From positions 1 through 11,573 of the forward strand of contig NZ_CALHGG010000112.1 in the NCBI RefSeq assembly GCF_938029845.1: a DNA stretch of 11,573 nucleotides, given 5' to 3'. The notes beneath the pieces were generated by a model, which had not been told where the DNA came from, ran no database searches, and worked only from the letters and a program-made list of their open reading frames with translations. Below are positions 5,491 to 11,573 of the stretch, one piece after another. The position numbers and the translations under genes were made by a program. This DNA comes from an uncultured Capnocytophaga sp. (GTDB lineage: Bacteria > Bacteroidota > Bacteroidia > Flavobacteriales > Flavobacteriaceae). Every line of letters starts with the position of its first letter. Position 1 is the first letter of the stretch.

Positions 5491-6597
5491 TTATTTATCG
5501 AAATTTGAGGCGATTCTTTGGAGTTCTTCCTCAACATGAGAGGAAGTTAGTAGTGTGGTATTTACTATAGAAGTCCTTTTGTGGATAAAGACATTTCCTT
5601 CTCGGGGTTGGTAGAGCGTTTCCTGCATACTATTTTCATAGGTAGGAGGAAAATGAATGTGATATTTAATTTTGTCGAAAATCTTCTTTCGCTTATTAGT
5701 CATGCTTGTGATAATAGGAAAGATCCGAGTGGAGCTACAGGTTTCCATAAGTCGCTCTAAAATTTTGGTATGGCAATAGGCTATTTGGTCAAGATGACAA
5801 ACAAAAACAACAATAGCAGGGAACTCTTTAGCCTCAATAGTTTTTTTATTTGGGCTAAAAGAGTTTGCAATAGAGGTATTTATTCTTCTTTCTTTTTCTT
5901 TCTCTAGGAAATGAAAAGCATTTTTAATCTCTTCAGGGGTTGATACACAGCTATATAGTTTATCTTTTTCAACCCAAGGAGTATAGGGGGTAATTAATTG
6001 ATTGATAAATAGTTGTTCTTTTTCTAAAATGGGATCTATCCATATAATTTTTATATTGTCAGGAGTGTTTTTTAGTAGTAATGAGCATAAAATCGGATAA
6101 ATAACATCCTTAGTAGCTTCTTTATTTGTTTCTTCTATCCAAATAGGGACTATCTTTTGCAAAGTAAATACTTCGGCTTCTTTGGCATTAAGCCCAAAAG
6201 TAATGGGAAAAGAAGTAGGAGAAGCCTCTTGAAAGCTTTTGCTTGAGAAGAGTTCCTTTGGGGAACAATGGTGAAATACTTGTTGATTTATACGCAATCG
6301 GACAAACATCTCTTGGATATCGTTAGTGGAAGGAGGAAGACTTATTACCATGGCTTTTCGCTCAAGTACTTTTCTTATGTGTGTATAGAGGAATAAATCA
6401 AGTATTTGGCTTAGAGCAATAAGACAATTGGCTTCCAATCGATTGTATTTGTAGCAAGTTATTCTAATCACAGGTAGCTGTGCCTCCTTAAGAAGCTTTT
6501 CTAAGGAGGAAAGCTTTGCCTCTATACTTTCTTTTATGAGGTCATCAAGAAGTCGGTTAGGGGTGCTGAACCTATCTAAATGTAATAAGGGTTTCAT
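5491..6597 (-). CDS. FtsK/SpoIIIE motor-core homologue lacking Walker motifs (pseudo-translocase)
   Basis: A 368-residue soluble protein that aligns with the motor core of FtsK. Residues about 9-16 (STPNRLLD) match the linker before the motor, about 38-117 correspond to the alpha/beta subdomain (with SKSFQEA at 119-125), and about 148-end to the RecA-like domain. The best gapless stretch is SLLLKNTPDNIKIIWIDP (172-189), against SLLYKATPEDVRFIMIDP in canonical FtsK. EKEKERR (232-238) matches EEMERR. At the Walker A position the sequence is ETNKEATK (156-163) instead of GTTGSGKS. At Walker B it is IVVFVCHLDQIA (262-273) instead of IVVLVDEFADLM, so Asp-Glu is Cys-His (267-268). ATQRP is replaced by ITSMT. 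The transmembrane N-terminus and gamma DNA-reading domain are absent. The frame is intact, so a structural or regulatory role is more likely than decay. ATG at 6595-6597 chosen; an in-frame TTG at 6618 lies in the promoter. Confidence 0.78.
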   Translation of the reverse strand: MKPLLHLDRFSTPNRLLDDLIKESIEAKLSSLEKLLKEAQLPVIRITCYKYNRLEANCLIALSQILDLFLYTHIRKVLERKAMVISLPPSTNDIQEMFVRLRINQQVFHHCSPKELFSSKSFQEASPTSFPITFGLNAKEAEVFTLQKIVPIWIEETNKEATKDVIYPILCSLLLKNTPDNIKIIWIDPILEKEQLFINQLITPYTPWVEKDKLYSCVSTPEEIKNAFHFLEKEKERRINTSIANSFSPNKKTIEAKEFPAIVVFVCHLDQIAYCHTKILERLMETCSSTRIFPIITSMTNKRKKIFDKIKYHIHFPPTYENSMQETLYQPREGNVFIHKRTSIVNTTLLTSSHVEEELQRIASNFDK

Positions 6598-6615
6598 AAG
6601 CTCCGTGTTTTTGGG

Positions 6616-6623
6616 CAAAGATA
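6616..6623 (-). promoter_or_regulatory. -7 box of the FtsK-derived gene
   Basis: The minus strand reads TATCTTTG, an exact TAnnTTTG match, 18 nt before the ATG at 6597. No clear TTG lies about 20 nt further upstream, so the promoter may be weak. Its position argues for the ATG at 6597 rather than the in-frame TTG at 6618, which is inside the box. Confidence 0.45.
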
Positions 6624-6672
6624 AGGCAGGTAAAATATCATTCTTTGATACCCGATTTGAAACTATAAAAAT

Positions 6673-6703
6673 TTGTTTATCTCCTTATAAAAACCTAATT
6701 TTG
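6673..6703 (+). promoter_or_regulatory. metX: metX promoter
   Basis: TTG (6673-6675), 20 nt, TAATTTTG (6696-6703) is a full match to the Bacteroidetes promoter pattern. Transcription should begin near 6710, leaving a leader of about 50 nt that contains the palindrome at 6718-6738. Confidence 0.7.
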
Positions 6704-6717
6704 CGCTCAAGTATAAA

Positions 6718-6738
6718 AAGAAGTATAATATACTTCTT
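6718..6738. promoter_or_regulatory. 21-bp perfect palindrome in the metX leader, possible operator
   Basis: The arms AAGAAGTATA (6718-6727) and TATACTTCTT (6729-6738) are exact reverse complements around a single A. The site lies between the predicted transcription start and the metX ATG, 21 nt before the ATG. Near-zero spacing favours a dimeric repressor site over an RNA hairpin. No known regulator motif is claimed. Confidence 0.5.
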
Positions 6739-6759
6739 ACAAAGACAGAACATAGTACT

Positions 6760-7734
6760 ATGGATGAACTTAAGTGTATAGAAATCAATAACTTTACTAC
6801 CCTATTGGGAAAGGAATATTCTCGCTTGGAACTGACCTATCAGCTTTTTGGGCAGCCCTTGGGGGAGGCTCCTGTGATTGTAGTGAATCATGCCCTTACA
6901 GGAAACTCTCAAGTCATTGGTAAGGATGGTTGGTGGAACCAAACAGTAGGGGAGGGGAAGCCTTTTGATACCCTTACACATACGGTGATTTGCTTTAATA
7001 TACCTGGTAATGGCTATCGTAATGGAGCGCTAATTACTGACTATAAGCTATGGACAGCCCGCGATGTAGCGCGTATCTTCCTCTTGGGCTTGCAGCAGCT
7101 AGGAGTGGAACATGTGGATATCCTTTCGGGAAGTTCCTTAGGGGGCGGTATTGCTTGGGAGATGCTGGCATTGGCACCCCAATATATAACCCATTTTTTC
7201 GCAGTGGCTACCGACTGGAAGACCACTGACTGGGTAATAGCCAATTGCCTTGTCCAAGAACGACTCTTGGAGGGCAACAATCCCTTGCACGATGCCCGTA
7301 TGCACGCTATGCTTTGCTATCGTACGCCTGCTTCTCTCAAGGAAAAGTTTGATCGTAGTGTCAATATAGAACGCAATCTTTTCAATACAGAGACTTGGCT
7401 GCTTCATCACGGAGAAAAACTCCAAAACCGCTTTACTCTTGAGGCTTATAAGCTGATGAATCAGTTGGTTAAAACGATAGATATTTGCAAGGATAGGGGA
7501 GGATTCGAGCAGGTAATGGCACCTGTGACTACCCAGATACATATCATAGCCACTGATACAGATTTGTATTTTGTGCCTGAAGAAAATAGGCTTACTTACG
7601 AGGCTTTAAAGCAAATGGGTAAGAAAACTACCTATCATGAAATCCATTCCATACATGGGCATGATGCCTTTTTGATAGAGTTTGACCAGCTGGATAGCTT
7701 TATTCGTCCTTGTCTCGGTGGCGTTGTGGCATAG
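6760..7734 (+). CDS. metX: Homoserine O-acetyltransferase (MetX family)
   Basis: An alpha/beta-hydrolase of the MetX family, which transfers an acyl group, usually acetyl from acetyl-CoA, to homoserine at the entry to methionine synthesis. The 324-residue length fits the short Bacteroidetes form without the extra lid insert. Visible features are NHALTGNS (43-50) with the oxyanion-hole region, NIPGNGYRNG (80-89), and the nucleophile elbow GSSLGGG with Ser126 (124-130). Also present are TDLYFVPEE with the acid Asp268, and GHDAFLIE with His301 (300-307). All catalytic triad members are present. Acetyl versus succinyl specificity cannot be settled here. It starts from its own divergent promoter with a palindrome in the leader. 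The LolA-like gene begins 31 nt after its stop, so read-through into the lipid cassette is possible although the functions seem unrelated. Confidence 0.9.
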   Translation: MDELKCIEINNFTTLLGKEYSRLELTYQLFGQPLGEAPVIVVNHALTGNSQVIGKDGWWNQTVGEGKPFDTLTHTVICFNIPGNGYRNGALITDYKLWTARDVARIFLLGLQQLGVEHVDILSGSSLGGGIAWEMLALAPQYITHFFAVATDWKTTDWVIANCLVQERLLEGNNPLHDARMHAMLCYRTPASLKEKFDRSVNIERNLFNTETWLLHHGEKLQNRFTLEAYKLMNQLVKTIDICKDRGGFEQVMAPVTTQIHIIATDTDLYFVPEENRLTYEALKQMGKKTTYHEIHSIHGHDAFLIEFDQLDSFIRPCLGGVVA

Positions 7735-7765
7735 TTATTGTAAGAAGACCTACAAATACCCATTT

Positions 7766-8383
7766 ATGAGAGCGATATCCTTTCTTTTGTTCCTACTCAC
7801 CACTACGGTGCTATGGGGGCAGCAACCACTTTCTCAGGCACAAGCTACGGCTTTCAAGGAGAAGGTGATGGCAAAAAATAAGACAATCAAAACCATGCAA
7901 ACGGCTTTCACTCAAAGGAAGCATCTGGAGTTTATGGCTAATGATATAGAGACCAAGGGAAAAATGTTCTTTTCAGCTCCTGATAGGCTCAATTGGCAAT
8001 ATACAACTCCCTATCAGTATCAGATTGTCTTCCAAAAAGATCAAATTAAGGTCAATGATGCGGGGAAGGTCTCCCAGATGAAGGCGGATAATAAGATTTT
8101 TAAAAAGATTAATAGCCTGATTGTAAGTACGGTAAGTGGTAATATGTTTGACCAAAAAGAGTTTGCCGTAACCTTATATAATGAGGGAAAAGATACCAAG
8201 GCGCAACTCCAGCCCAAGGACAAGACCCTACTCAAGTACATTAAGGAAATACATTTGTTTTTCTCCTCTGATGCTTCTGTAGACCGAGTAAAGCTTATAG
8301 AACCTACGGACGATTATACAGAGATTACTTTTACTCATAAACAATTCAATACCCCTATTGATGATTCGGTTTTTGCGTTATAG
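7766..8383 (+). CDS. LolA-like outer membrane lipoprotein carrier protein
   Basis: A 205-residue periplasmic protein with a Sec signal peptide (MRAISFLLFLLTTTVLWG, cleavage near residue 19). Its mature sequence matches the LolA half-barrel fold: FTQRKHLEFMANDIETKG (48-65), the family segment SAPDRLNWQYTTPY (70-83), and alternating strands through QYQIVFQKDQIKVN. LolA proteins carry lipidated proteins or other hydrophobic chains across the periplasm. This copy sits in a cassette with a lipoprotein and a hotdog acyl-dehydratase-like gene, as in flexirubin/aryl-polyene clusters, so it may serve a specific lipid rather than be the housekeeping LolA. The start is the ATG at 7766; an in-frame TTG at 7682 is inside metX and would add an implausible N-terminus before the signal peptide. 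Its 3' end overlaps the next gene by 23 nt. Confidence 0.87.
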   Translation: MRAISFLLFLLTTTVLWGQQPLSQAQATAFKEKVMAKNKTIKTMQTAFTQRKHLEFMANDIETKGKMFFSAPDRLNWQYTTPYQYQIVFQKDQIKVNDAGKVSQMKADNKIFKKINSLIVSTVSGNMFDQKEFAVTLYNEGKDTKAQLQPKDKTLLKYIKEIHLFFSSDASVDRVKLIEPTDDYTEITFTHKQFNTPIDDSVFAL

Positions 8384-8966
8384 TATTTTCCTCTTATGTA
8401 TCAGTTGTGGAGCTTCCTATTCGTTGCCTGATACTTATCAGAAGGAAAAGACAGGGGAACACATACCCAACCCTTATTTTGACATAGGTGAATATCACCT
8501 AAGAGCTACCATTGAGGCTTATGGACATAGCTTCAATGGGGTATTGGCTATAAAAACCCTTACGCATAGCCATATCATTGCCTTGACTACCGATTTTGGT
8601 AATACGCTTTTAAAATTCTATTATAAAAGAGGGCAAGGCTGGCGTGTGGAATATATAACCGAGGCTTTAGACAGAAAGCCACTTATTAGGCTACTCCAGC
8701 GGGATTTCGAGGATTTATTGGAAGCTGATAGGTATGGGGATAAGTACCTTCATAATCAAGAGGTGGCTTATGTGGTCACGGAGGGAAAGAGGAAGGTGTA
8801 TCTGTTTGAAAATCAAGATAAGAAAATATACCAACAACTCAATACGAAGAAGTCAAAGCCCTATACTACTTTTGTCGCTTATTATAGGCAGATGGGGGAA
8901 CTCTCAGAGCTAGTAATAGAACATCACACCCTGCCTGTGAAGATGGTTTTAGACGTATTACCATGA
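8361..8966 (+). CDS. Conserved lipoprotein of the LolA/hotdog cassette
   Basis: A 201-residue protein with a short hydrophobic N-terminus, MIRFLRYSIFLLCISCGA. It ends in a likely lipobox cysteine (Cys16 in LLCISC, with Ser at -1), suggesting an outer or inner membrane lipoprotein. The mature part is beta-rich: YHLRATIEAYGHSFNGVLAI (about 43-62), then HSHIIALTTDFGNTLLKFYY. It resembles the DUF3261-like lipoproteins of aryl-polyene clusters in pattern (repeated strands ending in a G-N-LL-FYY segment), but the family link is tentative. The ATG at 8361 lies inside the last codons of the LolA-like gene; this 23-nt overlap suggests translational coupling. The next gene starts 13 nt after its stop. 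A role in placing or binding a lipid product together with the LolA-like protein is inferred from context only. Confidence 0.78.
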   Translation: MIRFLRYSIFLLCISCGASYSLPDTYQKEKTGEHIPNPYFDIGEYHLRATIEAYGHSFNGVLAIKTLTHSHIIALTTDFGNTLLKFYYKRGQGWRVEYITEALDRKPLIRLLQRDFEDLLEADRYGDKYLHNQEVAYVVTEGKRKVYLFENQDKKIYQQLNTKKSKPYTTFVAYYRQMGELSELVIEHHTLPVKMVLDVLP

Positions 8967-8979
8967 AAATAAAGACCTT

Positions 8980-9345
8980 ATGTTAGACGATTTTTATACA
9001 CTCAACCAGATAGAACCTCAGGGCGAGGGGAAATACATTTGTCGCATTACCCTAAACCCTGCTCACCCGATTTTTGCAGGTCATTTCCCAGATAATCCTA
9101 TTACCCCTGGGGTGTGTATGCTCCAGATTATCAAGGAACTTACCGAAAAAATTACTCAAAAAAAACTATTCTTGAGTAAGACCTCACAGGTAAAGTTTAT
9201 GACTCTTATCAATCCCCATACAGCAGGGGAACTTTCCTTACAATTGGAGCTTACCGAGCAACCAGAGGTGATAGTGGTCAAGAATGTTACATCTTTTGGT
9301 GATACAATAGCACTGAAACTGACTAATACCTATAAGTTATGCTAA
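8980..9345 (+). CDS. Hotdog-fold 3-hydroxyacyl-ACP dehydratase-like protein (FabZ/ApeP type)
   Basis: A 121-residue single hotdog domain. The signature HPIFAGHFPDNPITPGVCML (29-48) corresponds to the FabZ segment with the catalytic histidine (His35 in GHFP) and the following P-x-x-PG turn. It would act on beta-hydroxyacyl chains attached to an acyl carrier protein in the cytoplasm. One difference matters: FabZ has a catalytic glutamate in the helix after PGV (PGVLIIEA), while here the aligned residue is Gln49 (PGVCMLQI). Either this subfamily uses a different acid or the protein binds rather than dehydrates. Length is shorter than housekeeping FabZ (~150) but usual for the small cluster-associated forms. 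The ATG at 8980 follows the lipoprotein gene by 13 nt, and its last codons overlap the next start. Confidence 0.83.
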   Translation: MLDDFYTLNQIEPQGEGKYICRITLNPAHPIFAGHFPDNPITPGVCMLQIIKELTEKITQKKLFLSKTSQVKFMTLINPHTAGELSLQLELTEQPEVIVVKNVTSFGDTIALKLTNTYKLC

Positions 9346-9785
9346 GATTTTGTTTGTTATGTTGCCTTATACCACTTTTTGCACAAGGACAATCGGTAGA
9401 GGAGATACGCAAGGTCTATACTACCGCCTCCACAACGAAGGAACATACAGCACAGTTCTACCAGCTTATGCAAGGGGTGAGTACAAACACCCCCTTATTG
9501 CAGGCGTATAAGGGGGCTGCCCTGATGATGTATGCCAAGCAATCGGGTAAGCTCCGGCAGTCTCTCAAAGAGGGTAAAGCCCTTATAGAAGGGGCAATAG
9601 AGAAAGAACCTAAAAATATAGAACTTCGTATGGTACGCCTTAGTGTACAAGAACACCTTCCTAAAGTGGTACCCTATCGCTCTGAGATAAAAGAAGATAG
9701 GGCATTTATACAAAATCATATTGCAGAACAGCCTCAACCTCTAAAGAAATATATAGAAAATTATATTAATAGCAAGGTCAAATAA
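9339..9785 (+). CDS. Small secreted protein of the LolA/hotdog cassette
   Basis: A 148-residue protein with a signal peptide (MLRFCLLCCLIPLFAQGQ; cleavage near residue 17-18) and an all-helical mature part that reads like a short repeat-type (TPR-like) scaffold. Visible conserved-looking blocks are LLQAYKGAALMMYAKQSG (about 52-69), EPKNIELRMVRLSVQEHLPK (about 90-109) and a final VPYRSEIKEDRAFI (about 111-124). I recognise this pattern from proteins encoded beside small hotdog dehydratases in Flavobacteria; no function is known. The ATG at 9339 overlaps the stop of the dehydratase-like gene by 7 nt, so the two are probably translationally coupled. A new promoter follows its stop codon, making it the last gene of the cassette. 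Confidence 0.8.
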   Translation: MLRFCLLCCLIPLFAQGQSVEEIRKVYTTASTTKEHTAQFYQLMQGVSTNTPLLQAYKGAALMMYAKQSGKLRQSLKEGKALIEGAIEKEPKNIELRMVRLSVQEHLPKVVPYRSEIKEDRAFIQNHIAEQPQPLKKYIENYINSKVK

Positions 9786-9814
9786 CAGAGAAGAGATGAA
9801 AAGTTATTCTACTT

Positions 9815-9846
9815 TTGTGATTTTCTTATTATTTTTTGTATATTTG
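9815..9846 (+). promoter_or_regulatory. Promoter of the coiled-coil/plug-like gene
   Basis: TTG (9815-9817) is followed after 21 nt by TATATTTG (9839-9846), a full -7 match, giving a leader of about 38 nt to the ATG at 9892. A second TAnnTTTG match, TACTTTTG, occurs at 9810-9817 and overlaps the -33 element. Confidence 0.6.
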
Positions 9847-9891
9847 CACCCATAAAAAAGTTTTAATCAAAAATTTTATATTATCAGACAA

Positions 9892-11025
9892 ATGAAAGTA
9901 TCGTATTTTTTAACAGCCCTGTACTTTTGTACAGCTTTTTTTAGCTTTGCACAGCCCAAACTGGAAGATTCTTGGAAGGATAACCACCTAAACGAAACCT
10001 TAGAGACACCTCTAGGGTTCTTAAGAAAGGAAAAAACTACTGAGAATAAGGTAGATTATTTCTTAGGAGTGGATAAGAACAACAAAATAAAGTATATAGA
10101 AACCAGTAGCTCTACTTTTAAAGTAGGTACTTACAACCTTACTACTAAGCTATTTGATTTCAAAAACTATACTTATACACGCTATTTTGATGGCTGGGGT
10201 TATTATCTTAGAATAAACCCTTCTTGGTGTGCTTATTTTGGTAAAGGAAAACCAACCAAGGATAGCCGCCCAATATTCTACTTCAACTATGATTTCGGTA
10301 AGGCTGAAGGCAAGCCTATCTTTGATGCTAATTATGAGGAAGTACTCGCCGCTCAGCAAAAAGCCGAAAAGGAAAAAGCAGAGAAAAAGGCTAAGGAGAA
10401 AGAGGCTATTGCTCAGAAAAATGCAGCCTATGAAAAAGAAAAAGCACGCTTAGAAAAAGAAAAAGAGGAGAAAGAAAAGGCTGAACTAGAACGCAAACTA
10501 GCTCTACAAAAAGAGGCAGAAAAGCGTAAGGCTGAAGAAGAAGCTAAGAAAAAAGCCGAAGAAGAAGCCAAGCAAAAGTATGCCCGTGAGGTAGCTGAGT
10601 ATAACGCTAAGAAAGAGGCAGAGAAGAGAGCTAAGGAGGAAGAGAGAAAGCGCAAATCCGAAGAGTTCCGCACCGGTCAGCGAGTAGTGAATACAGAATC
10701 AGCCGAAGCAGCTAGCACTACCACTAGTAGTACATCGGAAGCCTTGCAAGGAGGAGAAAAACTCTTGGACGAAAACCTAAAAACGAAGATAAAGAAGTCC
10801 CTACGTGACTATCAAGCCTATATCAAGAAAAACCAAAAACGCACAGAGGCTTATCCGCTAGTGCTTATCAATTACAAAGATGTGATGGACTACCCACAGA
10901 GTGAATTGGCTAAAATCAGTAAGATAGTTTCCACTACAATTTTCAAAAAAGGAGCTCCCCGAACTACTGACTTTAAGGAAAAAGGACAAAATGGAGTAGT
11001 AATTATTAAAGTAGAGTTTAAATAG
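9892..11025 (+). CDS. Secreted coiled-coil protein with TonB-plug-like C-terminal domain
   Basis: A 377-residue exported protein in four parts. A signal peptide (1-20, ...AFFSFAQ) is followed by an aromatic-rich globular region (about 25-148, with FDGWGYYLRINPSWCAYFG). Then comes a long Lys/Glu/Ala coiled coil (about 149-258), including the tandem AEEEAKKK/AEEEAKQK (214-229). A Ser/Thr linker (268-283) precedes a C-terminal domain (about 290-377). That last domain contains PLVLIN (322-327) and GQNGVVIIKVEF (365-376). This is the pattern of the plug of Bacteroidetes TonB-dependent receptors (P-LVL-DG ... G--G-NGVIIITTK), also seen as a tail on other envelope proteins. No beta-barrel follows. 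A role as a periplasmic spacer contacting an outer membrane partner is inference. It has its own promoter and a strong terminator, so it is monocistronic. Confidence 0.85.
   Translation: MKVSYFLTALYFCTAFFSFAQPKLEDSWKDNHLNETLETPLGFLRKEKTTENKVDYFLGVDKNNKIKYIETSSSTFKVGTYNLTTKLFDFKNYTYTRYFDGWGYYLRINPSWCAYFGKGKPTKDSRPIFYFNYDFGKAEGKPIFDANYEEVLAAQQKAEKEKAEKKAKEKEAIAQKNAAYEKEKARLEKEKEEKEKAELERKLALQKEAEKRKAEEEAKKKAEEEAKQKYAREVAEYNAKKEAEKRAKEEERKRKSEEFRTGQRVVNTESAEAASTTTSSTSEALQGGEKLLDENLKTKIKKSLRDYQAYIKKNQKRTEAYPLVLINYKDVMDYPQSELAKISKIVSTTIFKKGAPRTTDFKEKGQNGVVIIKVEFK
10531..10578 (+). repeat. 24-bp direct repeat within the coiled coil
   Basis: Two adjacent 24-bp units encode AEEEAKKK and AEEEAKQK. 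The copies differ at a few bases, including synonymous positions, so this is an old duplication of a coiled-coil segment, not a recent slippage. Confidence 0.6.
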
Positions 11026-11046
11026 GTTTATTGTTTTTATTTAAAG

Positions 11047-11079
11047 AAAAAGGTATCGCTTTTGGGCGATACCTTTTTT
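11047..11079. terminator. Bidirectional intrinsic terminator
   Basis: A 13-bp perfect stem, AAAAAGGTATCGC (11047-11059) with its complement (11066-11078), closes a 6-nt loop. The A-run on one side and T-run on the other give a U-tract in both directions. It lies 21 nt after the plus-strand coiled-coil gene and 3 nt beyond the stop of minus-strand ettA, so it can end both convergent transcripts. Confidence 0.93.
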
Positions 11080-11081
11080 AA

Positions 11082-11573
11082 TTATCGAGTAAGTTTTTTG
11101 TATTTGATACGGGTAGGAGTTACTTCCTTACCGAGACGTTTTTTCTTGTTTTCCTCATATTCTGAGAAACTACCCTCAAAGAAATACACCTGTGAATCCC
11201 CCTCGAATGCCAAGATGTGGGTACAGATACGGTCTAAGAACCAGCGGTCATGGGAGATCACGACCGCACAACCGGCAAAGTTTTCTAACCCCTCTTCTAG
11301 AGCACGTAGCGTATTGACATCTAAGTCATTGGTAGGCTCATCTAGAAGCAGCACATTGCCTTCTTCCTTGAGGGTCATGGCTAAGTGCAATCGGTTGCGT
11401 TCCCCTCCAGAGAGGGTAGCTACTTTCTTGTTTTGGTCACTACCAGAGAAGTTGAAGCGACTTAGGTAGGCACGGGAGTTCACCTGACGACCGCCCATGA
11501 GGATGAGGTCTTGTCCTTCGGAGAAGTTTTCCCAAATGCTCTTTTCGGGGTCTATATTCTTATGGGTCTGATC
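11082..11573 (-). CDS. ettA: Energy-dependent translational throttle protein EttA, C-terminal part
   Basis: The C-terminal 163 residues of an ABC-F ATPase; the rest lies beyond the right edge. EttA binds the ribosomal E site and gates entry into elongation according to ATP level. Visible in the second ATPase domain are the GGRQVNSRAYLSRFNF segment, the ABC signature LSGGERNRLHLA, Walker B LLLDEPTNDLD and the switch histidine in VVISHDRWFLDRI. Also present is the EttA-typical THILAFEGDSQVYFFEG strand pair, then YEENKKKRLG and a C-terminal RIKYKKLTR. The match to EttA (uup-related families differ in the segment after the switch histidine) is close throughout. Walker A and domain 1 are outside the window, so completeness cannot be judged. 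The stop at 11082-11084 abuts the bidirectional terminator shared with the convergent gene. Confidence 0.95.
   Translation of the reverse strand, partial: DQTHKNIDPEKSIWENFSEGQDLILMGGRQVNSRAYLSRFNFSGSDQNKKVATLSGGERNRLHLAMTLKEEGNVLLLDEPTNDLDVNTLRALEEGLENFAGCAVVISHDRWFLDRICTHILAFEGDSQVYFFEGSFSEYEENKKKRLGKEVTPTRIKYKKLTR

Noticed and set aside
5424..5537. Longer version of the six-helix membrane protein starting at 5537
   Set aside because: The added residues are basic and unlike the family, overlap the preceding gene, and cover the predicted promoter.
6598..6618. N-terminal extension of the FtsK-derived protein from a TTG at 6618
   Set aside because: The TTG lies inside an exact TAnnTTTG promoter box; the ATG at 6597 follows it at a normal distance and the extra seven residues match nothing.
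6760..7734. MetA-type homoserine succinyltransferase or a generic esterase
   Set aside because: The alpha/beta-hydrolase elbow GSSLGG and GHDAFL motif place it in MetX; MetA has an unrelated fold.
7682..7765. Longer LolA-like protein starting inside metX
   Set aside because: It begins with TTG, overlaps metX by 53 nt, and puts 28 residues before a clean signal peptide; ATG at 7766 is preferred.
9892..11025. TolA as identity of the coiled-coil protein
   Set aside because: The Lys/Glu/Ala coil is similar in composition only; it has a cleavable signal peptide instead of a membrane anchor, no TolA C-domain, and no tol/pal genes nearby.
11062..11469. Plus-strand frame opposite ettA
   Set aside because: It is the antisense of a strongly conserved ATPase domain, includes the terminator, and its product is low-complexity Ser/Arg-rich.
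1..11573. tRNA or rRNA genes, insertion sequences, integrases or attachment sites
   Set aside because: I saw no cloverleaf-like sequence, transposase or recombinase motif, or flanking duplication on either strand by eye; a tRNAscan-SE and ISfinder run would be decisive.

Overview
The window looks like a chromosomal segment of a low-GC member of the Bacteroidetes, most likely Flavobacteriaceae and plausibly Capnocytophaga-like; genus is inference. The reasons are Bacteroidetes-type promoters (TTG, about 19-21 nt, TAnnTTTG) in front of most transcription units, the absence of strong Shine-Dalgarno sequences, and Bacteroidetes-typical families: DUF4199, the CreD family with a small winged-helix regulator, a short MetX, and a LolA-like/lipoprotein/hotdog cassette.

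Layout. From 25 to 6597 everything reads on the minus strand. Listed from the right, these are an intact but catalytically degenerate relative of the FtsK motor core (5491-6597), then a tight five-gene run: a six-helix membrane protein (4800-5423), an unrecognised soluble protein with a possible DUF2262/DUF6985-like tail (4049-4795), a secreted DUF3828-like protein (3580-4038), a winged-helix regulator starting at TTG (3256-3564) and creD (1722-3095). Further left are a DUF4199 membrane protein (914-1441) and surE (25-804), each with its own promoter. A divergent promoter region at 6598-6759 separates these from the plus-strand block: metX (6760-7734), then a compact cassette of LolA-like carrier, lipoprotein, hotdog dehydratase-like protein and small secreted protein (7766-9785), and a secreted coiled-coil protein with a TonB-plug-like C-terminus (9892-11025). 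A strong bidirectional terminator (11047-11079) ends this block and also serves the minus-strand ettA gene that runs off the right edge.

How the genes work together. The LolA-like/lipoprotein/hotdog/secreted cassette has overlapping or closely spaced genes and resembles parts of flexirubin/aryl-polyene-type lipid-tailoring clusters; the core ketosynthases and carrier proteins are not in the window. The creD run looks like one envelope-related transcription unit whose small regulator probably controls it. The least expected items are the FtsK-derived protein that has lost Walker A and Walker B yet remains an intact reading frame, and a family of degenerate 7-nt tandem repeats at four gene ends on the minus-strand side, one of which forms a perfect 19-bp inverted repeat overlapping the surE promoter.
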